From Solirubrobacter ginsenosidimutans (GTDB taxonomy: Bacteria > Actinomycetota > Thermoleophilia > Solirubrobacterales > Solirubrobacteraceae), in assembly GCF_027587205.1 (NCBI RefSeq), contig NZ_JAPDOD010000016.1, positions 1 to 64,000 of the forward strand: a DNA stretch of 64,000 nt. Reading direction: 5' to 3'. The first letter of the stretch is position 1. Every line of letters starts with the position of its first letter. The position numbers and the translations under genes are program-made. A model generated the notes under the pieces. The model did not search any database. It worked only from the letters and a program-made list of their open reading frames with translations, and was not told the origin of the DNA. Positions 1-8,073 of the stretch are shown one piece after another.

Positions 1-231
1 CGCCTGCGCGGTCTCGCCGCCCGCCTGCGCGGTCTCGCCGCCCGCCTGCGCGGTCTCGCCGCCCGCCTGCGCGGTCTCGCCGCCCGCCTGCGCGGTCTCG
101 CCGCCCGCCTGCGCGGTCTCGCCGCCCGCCTGCGCGGTCTCGCCGCCCGCCTGCGCGGTCTCGCCGCCCGCCTGCGCGGTCTCGCCGCCTACCCGCGGGC
201 TCTCGCCGCCCACCCGCGGGCTCTCGCCGCC
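1..231 (-). repeat. In-frame 21-base tandem repeat
   Basis: Nine perfect head-to-tail copies of a 21-base unit fill bases 1-189, followed by two diverged units up to 231. The array starts at the window edge, so it probably continues to the left. On the minus strand it is in frame with the acyl-CoA synthetase gene: each perfect unit encodes GGETAQA and each diverged unit GGESPRV. Because 21 is a multiple of 3, changes in copy number keep the reading frame. There are no unique spacers, so it is not a CRISPR array. Confidence 0.95.
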
Positions 232-1068
232 CGCGCGCCCGCGCGGCATGGCGAGCGCCTTCGCCAGCTCGAGGAGGTCGTGCGGGTCCTCCGCCCAGGC
301 GGCGCCCAGCTCCTCGAACAGCGCGCGGAAGACCCGGTGGTCGCCCGCGAGCGCGCCCGTGTGGGCGATCGCGGCCGCCGCGCCCGCCCGCGAGCGCCCC
401 GCCTTCAGGACCGCCACGCCGATGTCCTCCGCCGCCGCCTTCTCCAGCGCCGCGCACCAGCGCGCGCCGTCGCCGTCGGCTTCGAGGTAGAGGGCGATCG
501 ACCGGACGCCGTCGCGCTCGCAGAGCGCCTCGAGGAAGTCGGTCGCGTCGAGGACGGCCTGGTTGCCGCACGAGACGACGGTGTGCAGGCGCAGGCCGCG
601 GCGCGAGGCGAGCGCGTTGACCGCGACGTTGCCGGACTGCGAGATCAGCGCGACCGGGCCGGCCTCGCGCGGCTCGATCGTGTCGCCCCAGAGCGCGACG
701 CGGTCGGGCAGCGACACGATCCCGTTGCCGTTGGGGCCGCAGACCGGCAGCCCGTCCGCCGCGGCCGCGAGCGCCGACTGCAGCTCGGTCTCCCGCGCCT
801 CGGCGAAGCCCGCCGCGAACACGACCGCTCCCCCACACCCCAGCACCCGCGCCCGCGCGACGACGTCCGGCGCATCGGCGGCCGGAATCGCGACCACGAC
901 CGCGTCCGGCGCCTCCGGGAGGTCCTCCAACGACGGATACGCGCGGACGCCGTGCACCGAGGACCGCCGCGGGTTGACCGCAAACGTCCGGCCCCTGAAC
1001 CCAAGCCGCTGCAGATTGAGCAGCGCCTCACCGCCGTAGGAGCCGGGCCGCTCCGTCGCGCCCACCAC
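1..1068 (-). CDS. Acyl-CoA synthetase (NDP-forming), partial
   Basis: Three-prime-truncated gene that runs off the left edge of the window. The minus-strand reading has a CoA-binding Rossmann domain (SIAVVGATERPGSYGG at its start, CGPNGNG near its end) followed by a succinyl-CoA-ligase-like domain (ISQSGNVAVNALASRRG; HTGALAG). This is the usual order in ADP-forming acyl/acetyl-CoA synthetases, and an ATP-grasp domain would be expected beyond the edge. A GGETAQA-repeat linker begins where the second domain ends. The start is uncertain: the frame is open upstream into the preceding gene, and the first usable in-frame codon I find is the GTG at 1068, inside the conserved SIAVVG motif. Family members normally begin about 10 residues earlier. 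An ATG at 1157 would supply a normal N-terminus but is out of frame because of a palindrome at 1103-1121. It lies downstream of an acyl-CoA dehydrogenase on the same strand, which fits fatty or organic acid activation. Confidence 0.8.
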   Translation of the reverse strand, partial: MVGATERPGSYGGEALLNLQRLGFRGRTFAVNPRRSSVHGVRAYPSLEDLPEAPDAVVVAIPAADAPDVVARARVLGCGGAVVFAAGFAEARETELQSALAAAADGLPVCGPNGNGIVSLPDRVALWGDTIEPREAGPVALISQSGNVAVNALASRRGLRLHTVVSCGNQAVLDATDFLEALCERDGVRSIALYLEADGDGARWCAALEKAAAEDIGVAVLKAGRSRAGAAAAIAHTGALAGDHRVFRALFEELGAAWAEDPHDLLELAKALAMPRGRAGGESPRVGGESPRVGGETAQAGGETAQAGGETAQAGGETAQAGGETAQAGGETAQAGGETAQAGGETAQAGGETAQA

Positions 1069-1102
1069 GGCGATCGACCGCGGCGCGAGCAGCCGCGAAA
1101 GA

Positions 1103-1121
1103 TAAAGGGACTGTCCCTTTA
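1103..1121. repeat. 19-base perfect palindrome, copy 1
   Basis: The sequence is TAAAGGGACTGTCCCTTTA, a perfect inverted repeat around T1112. An identical copy lies 66 bases to the right. It sits just ahead of the first conserved codons of the acyl-CoA synthetase and is translated there as KGQSLY. Reading from the ATG at 1157, it introduces a stop codon and a frameshift. Confidence 0.9.
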
Positions 1122-1168
1122 GGCTCGACGCCGCCGCGGAGGCCGGCTCTCCGCCATCACCCGGAAGG

Positions 1169-1187
1169 TAAAGGGACTGTCCCTTTA
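1169..1187. repeat. 19-base perfect palindrome, copy 2
   Basis: Identical to the palindrome at 1103-1121. On the minus strand its first bases supply the TAA stop codon of the upstream acyl-CoA dehydrogenase. The two copies could be a mobile palindromic element or a pair of hairpins that terminate or process the transcript at this junction; the sequence does not distinguish these. Confidence 0.9.
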
Positions 1188-2306
1188 TGTGATCACCCGC
1201 TCGACGCCGCGGCGTTCGAGGGCGCGGGCGACGATCAGGCGCTGGATCTCGCTCGTGCCCTCCCAGATGCGGTCCACGCGCAGTTCGCGCCAGAAGCGCT
1301 CGGCGACGTTGGTCCGCGTATACCCGCGCCCGCCGAAGATCTGCAGGCAGCGGTCGGCGCAGCGGTTGGCGGCCTCGCTGACGAACAACTTGGCCATCGA
1401 GGCCTTCGCGTGGATGAGCTTCGGGTCGGCGCCGGTGTCGGCGAGCCGCGCCACCTCCAGCCCGAGCAGCCGGCCCGCGGCTGCGTCGGCGGCGGAATCC
1501 GCGAGCGGGAACGCCACGCCTTGATGGTCGATGATCCGCGCGCCGCCCTGCTCGCGCGAGATCGCCCACGCGGTGGTCTCCTCGAGCAGGCGGAGCATCG
1601 CCCCGCAGCCGCGGGCGGCGATCCCGAGCCGCTCCTCGGCGAACCACGCCCGCTGCAGCTCGTCTCCCCCGCCCATGCCGCCGATCACGGCGTCCTCGCC
1701 GACGACGACCCCGTCGAACCGGATCGCCGGGTGGCCGTGCGGGTAGGTGTGGGTGAAGGGCGGGTCGTCGACGACGCCGATGCCCGGCAATCCGGCCTCG
1801 ACGAGGAACAGCGTGGGTGACGGCGCCAGCGCCATGACGATGTAGACCGCCGCGACGTCGCCGTAGGTGACGAACCACTTCTCGCCGTCGATGCGCCAGC
1901 CCGCGTCCACACGGGTCGCGGTGGTCGCGATACCCGAGGGGTCGCTTCCCGCGTGCTCCTCCGTCACCGCGTAGGCGTCGTGCAGCTCGCCGCGCAGTGC
2001 CGGCTTCAGCCAGCGCTCGATCTGCGCCGGCGACCCGTGGGCGAGCACGTTGTAGGCGGTCGGGACGTGCCAGGACAGCGCGTTGGTCGAGCGGCCGAAC
2101 TGCTCCTCGACCTCGAACCACTCGACGTGCGACCAGCCCTGCCCGCCGTGCTCGCGCGCGTGCAGGCCACCGGAGATCTCGCGCGCGAGCGCCTCCCGCT
2201 TGATCAGCGCGACGTCCTCGGGCATGATCCGCCCCAGCTCCGCGTCGACCTCGCGCGGGATCAGGAGTTCGTCGACGAACCTTCGCGCCCGCTCCCCCGG
2301 AGTCAT
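1185..2306 (-). CDS. Acyl-CoA dehydrogenase
   Basis: A 373-residue FAD enzyme that oxidises an acyl-CoA to the trans-2-enoyl-CoA, passing electrons to ETF. The length is standard for the family. It has the FAD-binding strand motif YAVTEEHAGSDPSG near residue 115, the C-terminal FAD signature QIFGGRGYTRTN and the catalytic glutamate in WEGTSEIQRLIVAR. The substrate cannot be read from the sequence. The ATG at 2306 is only 17 bases from the start of a divergent TetR gene, so the promoters must overlap the coding regions or the transcripts must be leaderless. The TAA stop lies inside a 19-base palindrome. The following same-strand gene is an acyl-CoA synthetase, so the two enzymes may act on the same acyl group. 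Confidence 0.9.
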   Translation of the reverse strand: MTPGERARRFVDELLIPREVDAELGRIMPEDVALIKREALAREISGGLHAREHGGQGWSHVEWFEVEEQFGRSTNALSWHVPTAYNVLAHGSPAQIERWLKPALRGELHDAYAVTEEHAGSDPSGIATTATRVDAGWRIDGEKWFVTYGDVAAVYIVMALAPSPTLFLVEAGLPGIGVVDDPPFTHTYPHGHPAIRFDGVVVGEDAVIGGMGGGDELQRAWFAEERLGIAARGCGAMLRLLEETTAWAISREQGGARIIDHQGVAFPLADSAADAAAGRLLGLEVARLADTGADPKLIHAKASMAKLFVSEAANRCADRCLQIFGGRGYTRTNVAERFWRELRVDRIWEGTSEIQRLIVARALERRGVERVIT

Positions 2307-2323
2307 GCCCTAGGGTCCCTCAG
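2307..2323. promoter_or_regulatory. Very short divergent promoter region
   Basis: This 17-base gap separates the acyl-CoA dehydrogenase and TetR starts. It contains the small palindrome AGGGTCCCT (2312-2320). A -10-like TAGGGT at 2311-2316 lies exactly seven bases before the GTG at 2324, the spacing expected for a leaderless TetR transcript. The promoter reading is inference. Confidence 0.35.
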
Positions 2324-2929
2324 GTGGAAGCCAGAGCGGCCGCGCGGGCCAGCGCCCGGGCACGAATCCTGGACGCGGCCATCAAGCTCGTCGCGCGCGA
2401 AGGGATCAACGACGTCCGGATCGCCCGGATCGCGCAGGAGGCCGGCGTGTCGCCTTCGCTGCTGCACTACCACTTCGCCTCCCGGGACGCGCTGTTGGCC
2501 GAGGCGCTCGAGCACTCCTACGAGCTGGCCGGGACGATCCGCATCGGCCCCGACGACGAGCCGGCGCCCGCGGCCGCGCGGGTGCGGACGATGATCGACC
2601 AGTGCCTGCCGGCCGACGGCGCCCTGCGCGACGACTGGCTGCTGTGGGTCGAGCTGTGGCTGCATGCCGCCCGCCGCCCTGAATTGCGCCCGACCGCCGC
2701 CCGCCTGTACGCGCGCATGCACGCGTGGTTCGGCGAGACGATCGCGGAGGGCGTCGCGAGCGGCGAGTTCACGGTCGCGGACCCGCAGCGGACGATCGAC
2801 CGCGTGCTCGCGCTGATCGACGGCTACGGCATCCGCGCGCTCACCGACGACCCGGCGATGCCGATCGAGCGGGCGCGGGAAGAGATCTGGGCGGCGGTCG
2901 CGGCCGACCTGGGGGTCGCGGCGGGCTGA
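2324..2929 (+). CDS. TetR-family regulator
   Basis: A 201-residue repressor-type protein. Its N-terminal helix-turn-helix covers about residues 10-57 (ILDAAIKLVAREGINDVRI, then VSPSLLHYHFASRDALL), followed by a helical ligand-binding domain. The start is GTG at 2324; no longer in-frame N-terminus is needed for the family. It is divergent from the acyl-CoA dehydrogenase with a 17-base gap, so it probably controls that gene and itself, perhaps sensing an acyl-CoA. The C-terminal domain resembles the BetI-like group (DDWLLWVELWLHA), but the ligand is unknown. Confidence 0.88.
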   Translation: MEARAAARASARARILDAAIKLVAREGINDVRIARIAQEAGVSPSLLHYHFASRDALLAEALEHSYELAGTIRIGPDDEPAPAAARVRTMIDQCLPADGALRDDWLLWVELWLHAARRPELRPTAARLYARMHAWFGETIAEGVASGEFTVADPQRTIDRVLALIDGYGIRALTDDPAMPIERAREEIWAAVAADLGVAAG

Positions 2930-2962
2930 GCCGCGCGTCGAAGCGCCCGCGTCGGTGGCACG

Positions 2963-3003
2963 AGCGTCGAGTTTCTCGCGTAGAGCGCACGAAAGTCGAC
3001 GCT
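2963..3003. repeat. Palindromic element, copy A (intergenic)
   Basis: A 41-base imperfect hairpin with outer arms AGCGTCGA/TCGACGCT and a CTCTA-type loop, lying in the 104-base gap between two convergent genes (ends at 2929 and 3034). Read on the minus strand it shares GTCGACTT, TCGTG, CTCTAC and TCGAC, in the same order and nearly the same spacing, with the element at 14174-14208. Here it may also act as a bidirectional terminator, although there is no T-run. Confidence 0.6.
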
Positions 3004-3033
3004 GGCGTGGCGTGGCACGGCGCGGGGGCGGCG

Positions 3034-3981
3034 TCATCTCGCCAGCTCCTCGCGCTCGGCGCCGGTCAGCGCGCGACCGGGAACCTCAAGGGTCGTCGCC
3101 GCCTCGACCGCCACGCCGGCGTCGGTCGCCACCGTCTCGCGGGTACGGAAGGTCACGCGCCCCACCGTGTCGAGCGTGCATGTGAGCGTCACGGCGTCGC
3201 GGCCCAGCGGGCGGCGGTAGGCGACGGAGACGTGGGTCACGACCGCATCCGGCACGCGCTCGCCGAGCCAGGCCGAGCGGGCCTCCTCGAGGAACGCGAA
3301 CAGCGCGGCCGGATCGACGTGGCCGTGGGCGTCGAGGTCACGGCCGCGGATCTCGATCCGCGTCGAGTGGACGCGCGGGGCGACCGGGATGACGACCGGC
3401 GGCGGCGCCTCGGGCAGCGCGACCCCCAGTTCGAGCTCTGCCAGCCGCCGCGCCCACGCCGCCGCGCGCTCGGGCGGGACGTCCTCGGCGTGGACCGTCG
3501 TGTGCAGGCCGATGCCGTCGATCACTGCCACGAGGCGGGCGGCCGTGTCCTGTGGGTCGTCGCAGCGCCAGCAGCCCTGGCGCACGCCATCCTCGAGCAC
3601 CTCGGCCAGCACCGCGCGCCAGCCGACGTCGAAGCGGCCGAGCGTGTCCCGGACCAGCGGGGAGTGCACCGACTCGCCCCACGCGTCCACCCACAGCCGC
3701 CAGCTCGACGCGTCCGCCCACTCGGACTGGTCAAGGTACGCGGCCAAGCGGTCCGGCGGCGCCTCGAAGCGCCGCGAGATCGCCTCCAAGGCGGCCAGAT
3801 CCTCGTGCGCGGCGGCCGCGAACGCCTCCGCGACGACGTCGTCCTTGGAGTCGAAGTGGTAGTTGAGCAGCCCCAGCGACGCGCCCGCCTCGCGGGTGAT
3901 GGTGCCGACCGTCGCCGCCGCGAAGCCGTCGCGCCCGATCACCCGCCGCGCCGCGGTCACGAGCTCCTCGCGGCGCCTCAT
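3034..3981 (-). CDS. TetR regulator fused to hotdog thioesterase
   Basis: A 315-residue two-part protein. Residues 1-190 form a TetR regulator: helix-turn-helix [15 protein letters not shown] through [14 protein letters not shown], then a ligand-binding domain. Residues about 204-315 form a 4HBT-type hotdog domain with the characteristic [24 protein letters not shown] segment, including the aspartate that is catalytic in this thioesterase family. The start used is the ATG at 3981, which overlaps the TGA of the ABC ATPase gene by four bases; a start at 4002 is possible but loses this coupling. It is the last gene of the Rieske/FAD/ABC operon, so it probably regulates that operon. Fusion of a regulator to an enzyme that could hydrolyse its acyl-CoA ligand is unusual. 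Whether the hotdog domain is active or only senses is unknown. Confidence 0.85.
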   Translation of the reverse strand: MRRREELVTAARRVIGRDGFAAATVGTITREAGASLGLLNYHFDSKDDVVAEAFAAAAHEDLAALEAISRRFEAPPDRLAAYLDQSEWADASSWRLWVDAWGESVHSPLVRDTLGRFDVGWRAVLAEVLEDGVRQGCWRCDDPQDTAARLVAVIDGIGLHTTVHAEDVPPERAAAWARRLAELELGVALPEAPPPVVIPVAPRVHSTRIEIRGRDLDAHGHVDPAALFAFLEEARSAWLGERVPDAVVTHVSVAYRRPLGRDAVTLTCTLDTVGRVTFRTRETVATDAGVAVEAATTLEVPGRALTGAEREELAR

Positions 3982-5030
3982 GGCTCCAGCACCCGCAGAC
4001 ACTCGGCGGGCAGGTGCACGGACACGGGGTCACCGGACGCATGCTCGACCGGCGTGCCGTCGTTCGGGACGTCGCAGCGCACCAGCGCGCCCGAAGCCAG
4101 CCGCACCCGCACGTCCTGATGGAAGCCGAGGTAGACGACGGCCTCGACCATCCCCGGCACCCGGTTCTCGCCGCCGGCGCCGTGCGGCTCCAACCGCACC
4201 CGCTCCGGCCGGATCATCGCCAGCGCGTCGCCGGTCTGGCCGTTGACGTCGGCGCGCAACGCGAACTCCCCGACCTGCAACCCGCCGCCGGAGACCACCG
4301 CGGGGATCAGGTTCGACGCGCCGAGGAAGTTGGCCACGAACGCGGTCTCGGGCGCTTCGTAGAGGACCCGTGGCTCGCCGCACTGCTCCACCCGCCCGTT
4401 GCGCATGACCGCGACCCGGTCGCTCATCGTCAGCGCCTCGTCCTGGTCGTGGGTGACGTAGACGAACGTGATCCCGAGCGTCTCCTGGATCCGCTTGAGC
4501 TCGACCTGCAGATCGACCCGCAGGCGGGCGTCCAACGCCCCTAGCGGCTCGTCGAGCAGCAGCACCGGCGGCTCCAGCACGATCGCCCGCGCCAGCGCGA
4601 CGCGCTGCTGCTGGCCACCCGAGAGCTGTCCCGGCCGGCGCGCCTCCAAGCCGCCGAGCTGGACCATCTCCATCGCCTCGCCCACCCGCCGCGCCGCGTC
4701 CGCCTTGCCCACCTTCTGGTAGCGCAGCCCGAACGCCACATTCTCGGCCACGGTCATGTGCGGGAAGAGCGCGTAGGACTGAAAGACCGTGTTGACGGGC
4801 CGCTTGTGCGGCGGCTTGTGCGCCATGTCGACGCCGTCGAGCTTGATCGCGCCCGAGTCCAGCTGCTCGAACCCCGCGATCAGCCGCAGCGTCGACGTCT
4901 TGCCGCAGCCCGACGGGCCGAGCATCGTGAAGAACTCGCCGCCCGGCATGTGCAGGTCGATGCCGTCGACGGCGACGACGTCGCCGTAGCGCTTGAAGAG
5001 CTGGTCGAGGTCGATCTGGCCGCGGCTCAC
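3978..5030 (-). CDS. potA: ABC importer ATPase, polyamine type
   Basis: A 350-residue ATP-binding subunit of a spermidine/putrescine-like importer. It has Walker [11 protein letters not shown], the Q-loop region [13 protein letters not shown], signature [14 protein letters not shown], Walker [13 protein letters not shown] and switch histidine [15 protein letters not shown]-terminal TOBE domain covers about residues 240-350 ([12 protein letters not shown]). The start is GTG at 5030, overlapping the permease stop codon by four bases (GTGA); the longer open frame upstream is only the shadow of the permease gene. Partners are the two permeases and the binding protein encoded just upstream. The PotA-type sequence does not by itself fix the substrate; the adjacent Rieske oxygenase suggests an amine or quaternary amine. 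Confidence 0.9.
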   Translation of the reverse strand: MSRGQIDLDQLFKRYGDVVAVDGIDLHMPGGEFFTMLGPSGCGKTSTLRLIAGFEQLDSGAIKLDGVDMAHKPPHKRPVNTVFQSYALFPHMTVAENVAFGLRYQKVGKADAARRVGEAMEMVQLGGLEARRPGQLSGGQQQRVALARAIVLEPPVLLLDEPLGALDARLRVDLQVELKRIQETLGITFVYVTHDQDEALTMSDRVAVMRNGRVEQCGEPRVLYEAPETAFVANFLGASNLIPAVVSGGGLQVGEFALRADVNGQTGDALAMIRPERVRLEPHGAGGENRVPGMVEAVVYLGFHQDVRVRLASGALVRCDVPNDGTPVEHASGDPVSVHLPAECLRVLEP

Positions 5031-5869
5031 TGCGCCGTCCCCGCCGCGAACGTCCCCACGCCCGCCTCCTGACCGCGCGACAAGCGCTTGAACAGCAGCC
5101 ACGCCAGGGTCAGCGCCAGTAGCGAGAACACCAGCATGACCGTGGCCAGCGCGTTCAGGGCGGGCGTCGGCGCCGCCCGTGCGGTGGCGTAGATCCGCAT
5201 CGGGACCGTCGTCGTGTCCGCCCCGCTCGCCATGTATTGCGCGACCACGAAGTCGTCGATCGAGAGCGCGAACGTGCTCAAGAGCGCCGCCGCGATCGCC
5301 GGCGCCAGCAGCGGCAACAGGACCCGCCGCAGCACCTGCCACGGCGGCGCGCCGAGGTCCGCCGCGGCCTCCTCGACGTCGTTGCCGATCATCACCAGCC
5401 GCCCGCGCACGATCAGCACGACCCAGCTCAAAGAGAACGTCACGTGCCCGATCACCTGCGCCGTCGTGCCCAGCCCGATGAACCCGAACGCGCTCGTGAA
5501 GAGCAGGAAGAGGCCGACGGCGAAGACGAGCTCGGGCGTCACGAGCGGCAGCAGCATCAGGATGTTCGACACGCCCGAGCCGCGCCCGCGCCAGCGCTGC
5601 AGCCCGATCGCCAGCGCCGTGCCGAGCGGCGTCGCGATCAGCATCGCCAGTCCCGCGAGCACGAGCGAGTGCTGCAGCGCGGCCCACAGCGTCGGGTCGT
5701 TGCGCACGCTCAGCGTCGGGTCCGTCCAGAACCAGCGCAGCGAGAAGCCCTGCGACGACGTCCGCGAGCGTCCCTGGTTGAACGCGAAGCGGATCGCCAG
5801 CAGGACCGGGAGCAGCGACCAGGTGACGTAGATCCACGTCACGGCCGGGAGGACTCGACCGCGCCTCAC
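5027..5869 (-). CDS. potC: ABC importer permease, PotC-like
   Basis: A 280-residue inner-membrane permease with about six transmembrane helices and the binding-protein-dependent transport (EAA) loop [18 protein letters not shown] before the last helices, which docks with the ATPase. The helix-rich tail [19 protein letters not shown] is typical of PotC/YdcV-type subunits. The start is GTG at 5869, overlapping the upstream permease stop by four bases (GTGA); its own stop overlaps the ATPase start by four bases. It forms the membrane channel together with the PotB-like subunit. Confidence 0.9.
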   Translation of the reverse strand: MRRGRVLPAVTWIYVTWSLLPVLLAIRFAFNQGRSRTSSQGFSLRWFWTDPTLSVRNDPTLWAALQHSLVLAGLAMLIATPLGTALAIGLQRWRGRGSGVSNILMLLPLVTPELVFAVGLFLLFTSAFGFIGLGTTAQVIGHVTFSLSWVVLIVRGRLVMIGNDVEEAAADLGAPPWQVLRRVLLPLLAPAIAAALLSTFALSIDDFVVAQYMASGADTTTVPMRIYATARAAPTPALNALATVMLVFSLLALTLAWLLFKRLSRGQEAGVGTFAAGTAQ

Positions 5870-6765
5870 GCGGGCTCCTCCCGACGCAAGGTCCGCAGGT
5901 AATAGAGCATGAAGATCAGCAGGAACGCGCTCAACAGCAGCGTCAACGCGGCGCCCTTCGCCTTGTCCGGCCCGCCCTGGACGTAGTTGTTGATCGTGTT
6001 GCCGAGCATCGCCGTCTTCGGCGAGCCCGACATCAGGTCGGGCGTGTAGTAGTCGCCGAACATCGGCAGGGCGATCAGGACGATCCCGCCGAGCGTCCCC
6101 GCCTTCGAGAGCGGCAGCACCACGCGCCGGAACGCGGCCGACGGCGGCGCGCCGAGGTCCCGCGCCGCCTCGATCAAGCGCTGGTCGATCCGGTCCAAGG
6201 ACGCGTAGAGCGGCAGGATCAGGTACGGCACGTAGCCGTAGACCAGCCCGAGGATCACGGCGATCGGCTGCCCGCCGAGCCAGTCGTCGCCGTCCAGCAG
6301 CCCGAGCGACGAGAACAGCTTGTCGATCGAGAGCGCGTTCAACACGTCCGCCGCGTACCCGCCGGTCGCCAGCAGGTTCGTCCAGGCGAACATCCGCATC
6401 AGGTACGAGATCCAGAACGGCGCGACCAGCAGCACGAGCAGCAGTGCCTTGGTCCGCCCGTGCGCCTGGCGGGACACGTAGTACGCGACGGGGTAGCCGA
6501 TCGCCAGCGAGAGCAGCACGGCGACCACGACATAGAACAGCGTGCGCGCGAAGACGTCCCACGTCCGCCCGCCGGGGACGACGTCCTGCACCGCCTGCCA
6601 GAGGTAGCCGACGTTCCAGTCAAGCGGGTTCCAGTGCGGGACCGGCTCGTAGAGGTCGGTGATGTTCCCCAGCCCGACCGCGACTACCGCGTAGAAGGCG
6701 ACGAGGAAGAACGCGGCCAGCCACGCCATTCCCGGCAACGTCAAGAGGGCCCAGGCGCGCTTCAT
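5866..6765 (-). CDS. potB: ABC importer permease, PotB-like
   Basis: A 299-residue membrane permease, the first of the two channel subunits. Several hydrophobic helices are visible, beginning with [20 protein letters not shown], with the EAA loop [21 protein letters not shown] loop after the first helix carries the PotB-like stretch in which [15 protein letters not shown] precedes the core domain. The start is ATG at 6765, overlapping the binding-protein stop by four bases (ATGA). It is translationally coupled on both sides, consistent with fixed subunit ratios. Confidence 0.9.
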   Translation of the reverse strand: MKRAWALLTLPGMAWLAAFFLVAFYAVVAVGLGNITDLYEPVPHWNPLDWNVGYLWQAVQDVVPGGRTWDVFARTLFYVVVAVLLSLAIGYPVAYYVSRQAHGRTKALLLVLLVAPFWISYLMRMFAWTNLLATGGYAADVLNALSIDKLFSSLGLLDGDDWLGGQPIAVILGLVYGYVPYLILPLYASLDRIDQRLIEAARDLGAPPSAAFRRVVLPLSKAGTLGGIVLIALPMFGDYYTPDLMSGSPKTAMLGNTINNYVQGGPDKAKGAALTLLLSAFLLIFMLYYLRTLRREEPA

Positions 6766-8057
6766 CCGTTGCGGAACGCGTCCCAGTTCTGGTCCCACGC
6801 GCGGCGCCCGTTCGCGGTCAGCGCCAGGTAGGCGTTGCCGTTGGCGTAGTCCTCGCGGGTGACGACGCAGTTGCGCAGGTTCTCCGGGAGGAGCTCCTGT
6901 GCGAACAGGGCGTCGGCGTCGATCTTGGTGATCGGCGGCTGATAGCCGACGTAGCCGACGAAGTTCTCCAGGGCGTTCTTCGGGTCCAGCAGGTAGTTCA
7001 TGAACCGGTGGGCGAGCACCGGCTTCTCGGCTTCCGCGCCGATGCACATGCAGTCGTTGAACACCGGCCCGCCCGCCTTCTGGTACCAGTACGAGAGCAC
7101 GTCGCCCGTCGTGCCGGACGGCAGGTAGGAGATGACGGCGTTGAGCATGTCGCCGGACCAGACCTGGTTGAGCCACATGCGCCCGGCCGGCAGCGTTTCG
7201 TAGCCCGTGATCGTCACCTTCACGCGTGCGATCTGGTTGAGCTCCTTCAGGTCGTCGGACGCGCGCTTGAGCTGGGCCGGGTCCTCGGTGTTGAGGTCGG
7301 TGACGCCGCGGCGCATCAGCGCCATCCCGAGCGCCTCGCGCGAGTCGTCGAGGATGCCCACCCGCCCGCGGAAGGCCTCGGACTTCCAGAACGACTCCCA
7401 CCCCAGCTGCTCGGGATCGAAGTCCCCGAGCTTGTCGTTGCGCCACCCGATCCCGGTCGTGTAGAGCGTGTAGGGCACCGAATAGCGCGGCCCGACGTCG
7501 TAGAAGGGGTTCTGCAGCTCCGGCCAGACCTCGCTGTGCAGGTTCGGCACGAGCTCGAGGTTCAGCGGCTGGACGAGCTTGCTCCCCACCAGCCGCGAGA
7601 GGTGATCGGGCGCGGTGAAGATGACGTCGAACTTCAGGCGGCCGGTCGAGAGCTTGGTGAACGCCTCGTCGAGCGAGTTGAACGTCGTCACCCGCACGGA
7701 CACGTTCTCCTGCTTGCCGAAGGCCTTGATGACCTCCGGGTTCAGGTAGTCGGCGTAGTTGTAGATCTGCAGCTCGCCGCCGCTCTCGGGCTTGCCCGCC
7801 TTCACCGCGTCGCCCACCTTCGGCAACGTCACCGGGTAGTCGTGGCGGGAGAGCGGGATGCCGGCGGCGTCGACCGGCCCGCCGGCGGTGGGATCGCCCA
7901 TGATCCCCTTGCCCGACGAGCCCTCGGCGGTCGCGACCGGGGTCGTGGTGTTCTCGCAGCCGGTCAGGCCCGCTCCCGCGAGCAATGCGCCCGCGCCTGC
8001 GAGCAACCTCCTCCGCGACAGTCCTGAAGGCTCGTTCAAGACTCCTCGATCCTGCAC
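6762..8057 (-). CDS. ABC importer substrate-binding lipoprotein, PotD-like
   Basis: A 431-residue extracytoplasmic binding protein. The N-terminus has a twin-arginine pattern SRRRLLAGAGALL followed by lipobox LTGC, so it is probably exported and lipid-anchored, possibly through Tat. The mature part begins its binding fold at GELQIYNYADYLNPEVIKAF, the classic PotD/PotF start. The annotated GTG at 8057 is 16 bases after the FAD-oxidoreductase stop. A TTG at 8039, preceded by GAGGAG, is an alternative start that would leave a shorter signal sequence. The substrate is predicted to be a polyamine or another cationic amine, by family and by its position next to a Rieske oxygenase. Confidence 0.88.
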   Translation of the reverse strand: MQDRGVLNEPSGLSRRRLLAGAGALLAGAGLTGCENTTTPVATAEGSSGKGIMGDPTAGGPVDAAGIPLSRHDYPVTLPKVGDAVKAGKPESGGELQIYNYADYLNPEVIKAFGKQENVSVRVTTFNSLDEAFTKLSTGRLKFDVIFTAPDHLSRLVGSKLVQPLNLELVPNLHSEVWPELQNPFYDVGPRYSVPYTLYTTGIGWRNDKLGDFDPEQLGWESFWKSEAFRGRVGILDDSREALGMALMRRGVTDLNTEDPAQLKRASDDLKELNQIARVKVTITGYETLPAGRMWLNQVWSGDMLNAVISYLPSGTTGDVLSYWYQKAGGPVFNDCMCIGAEAEKPVLAHRFMNYLLDPKNALENFVGYVGYQPPITKIDADALFAQELLPENLRNCVVTREDYANGNAYLALTANGRRAWDQNWDAFRNG

Positions 8058-8073
8058 CTTTGTGACTATCGTG

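Noticed and set aside
1..231. Repeat array as a possible CRISPR
   Set aside because: Units are contiguous 21-mers with no spacers and lie in frame within a protein gene.
3978..5837. A 619-codon protein joining the ABC ATPase to upstream sequence
   Set aside because: The N-terminal part is the wrong frame of the permease gene; the real start is the GTG at 5030 coupled to the permease stop.
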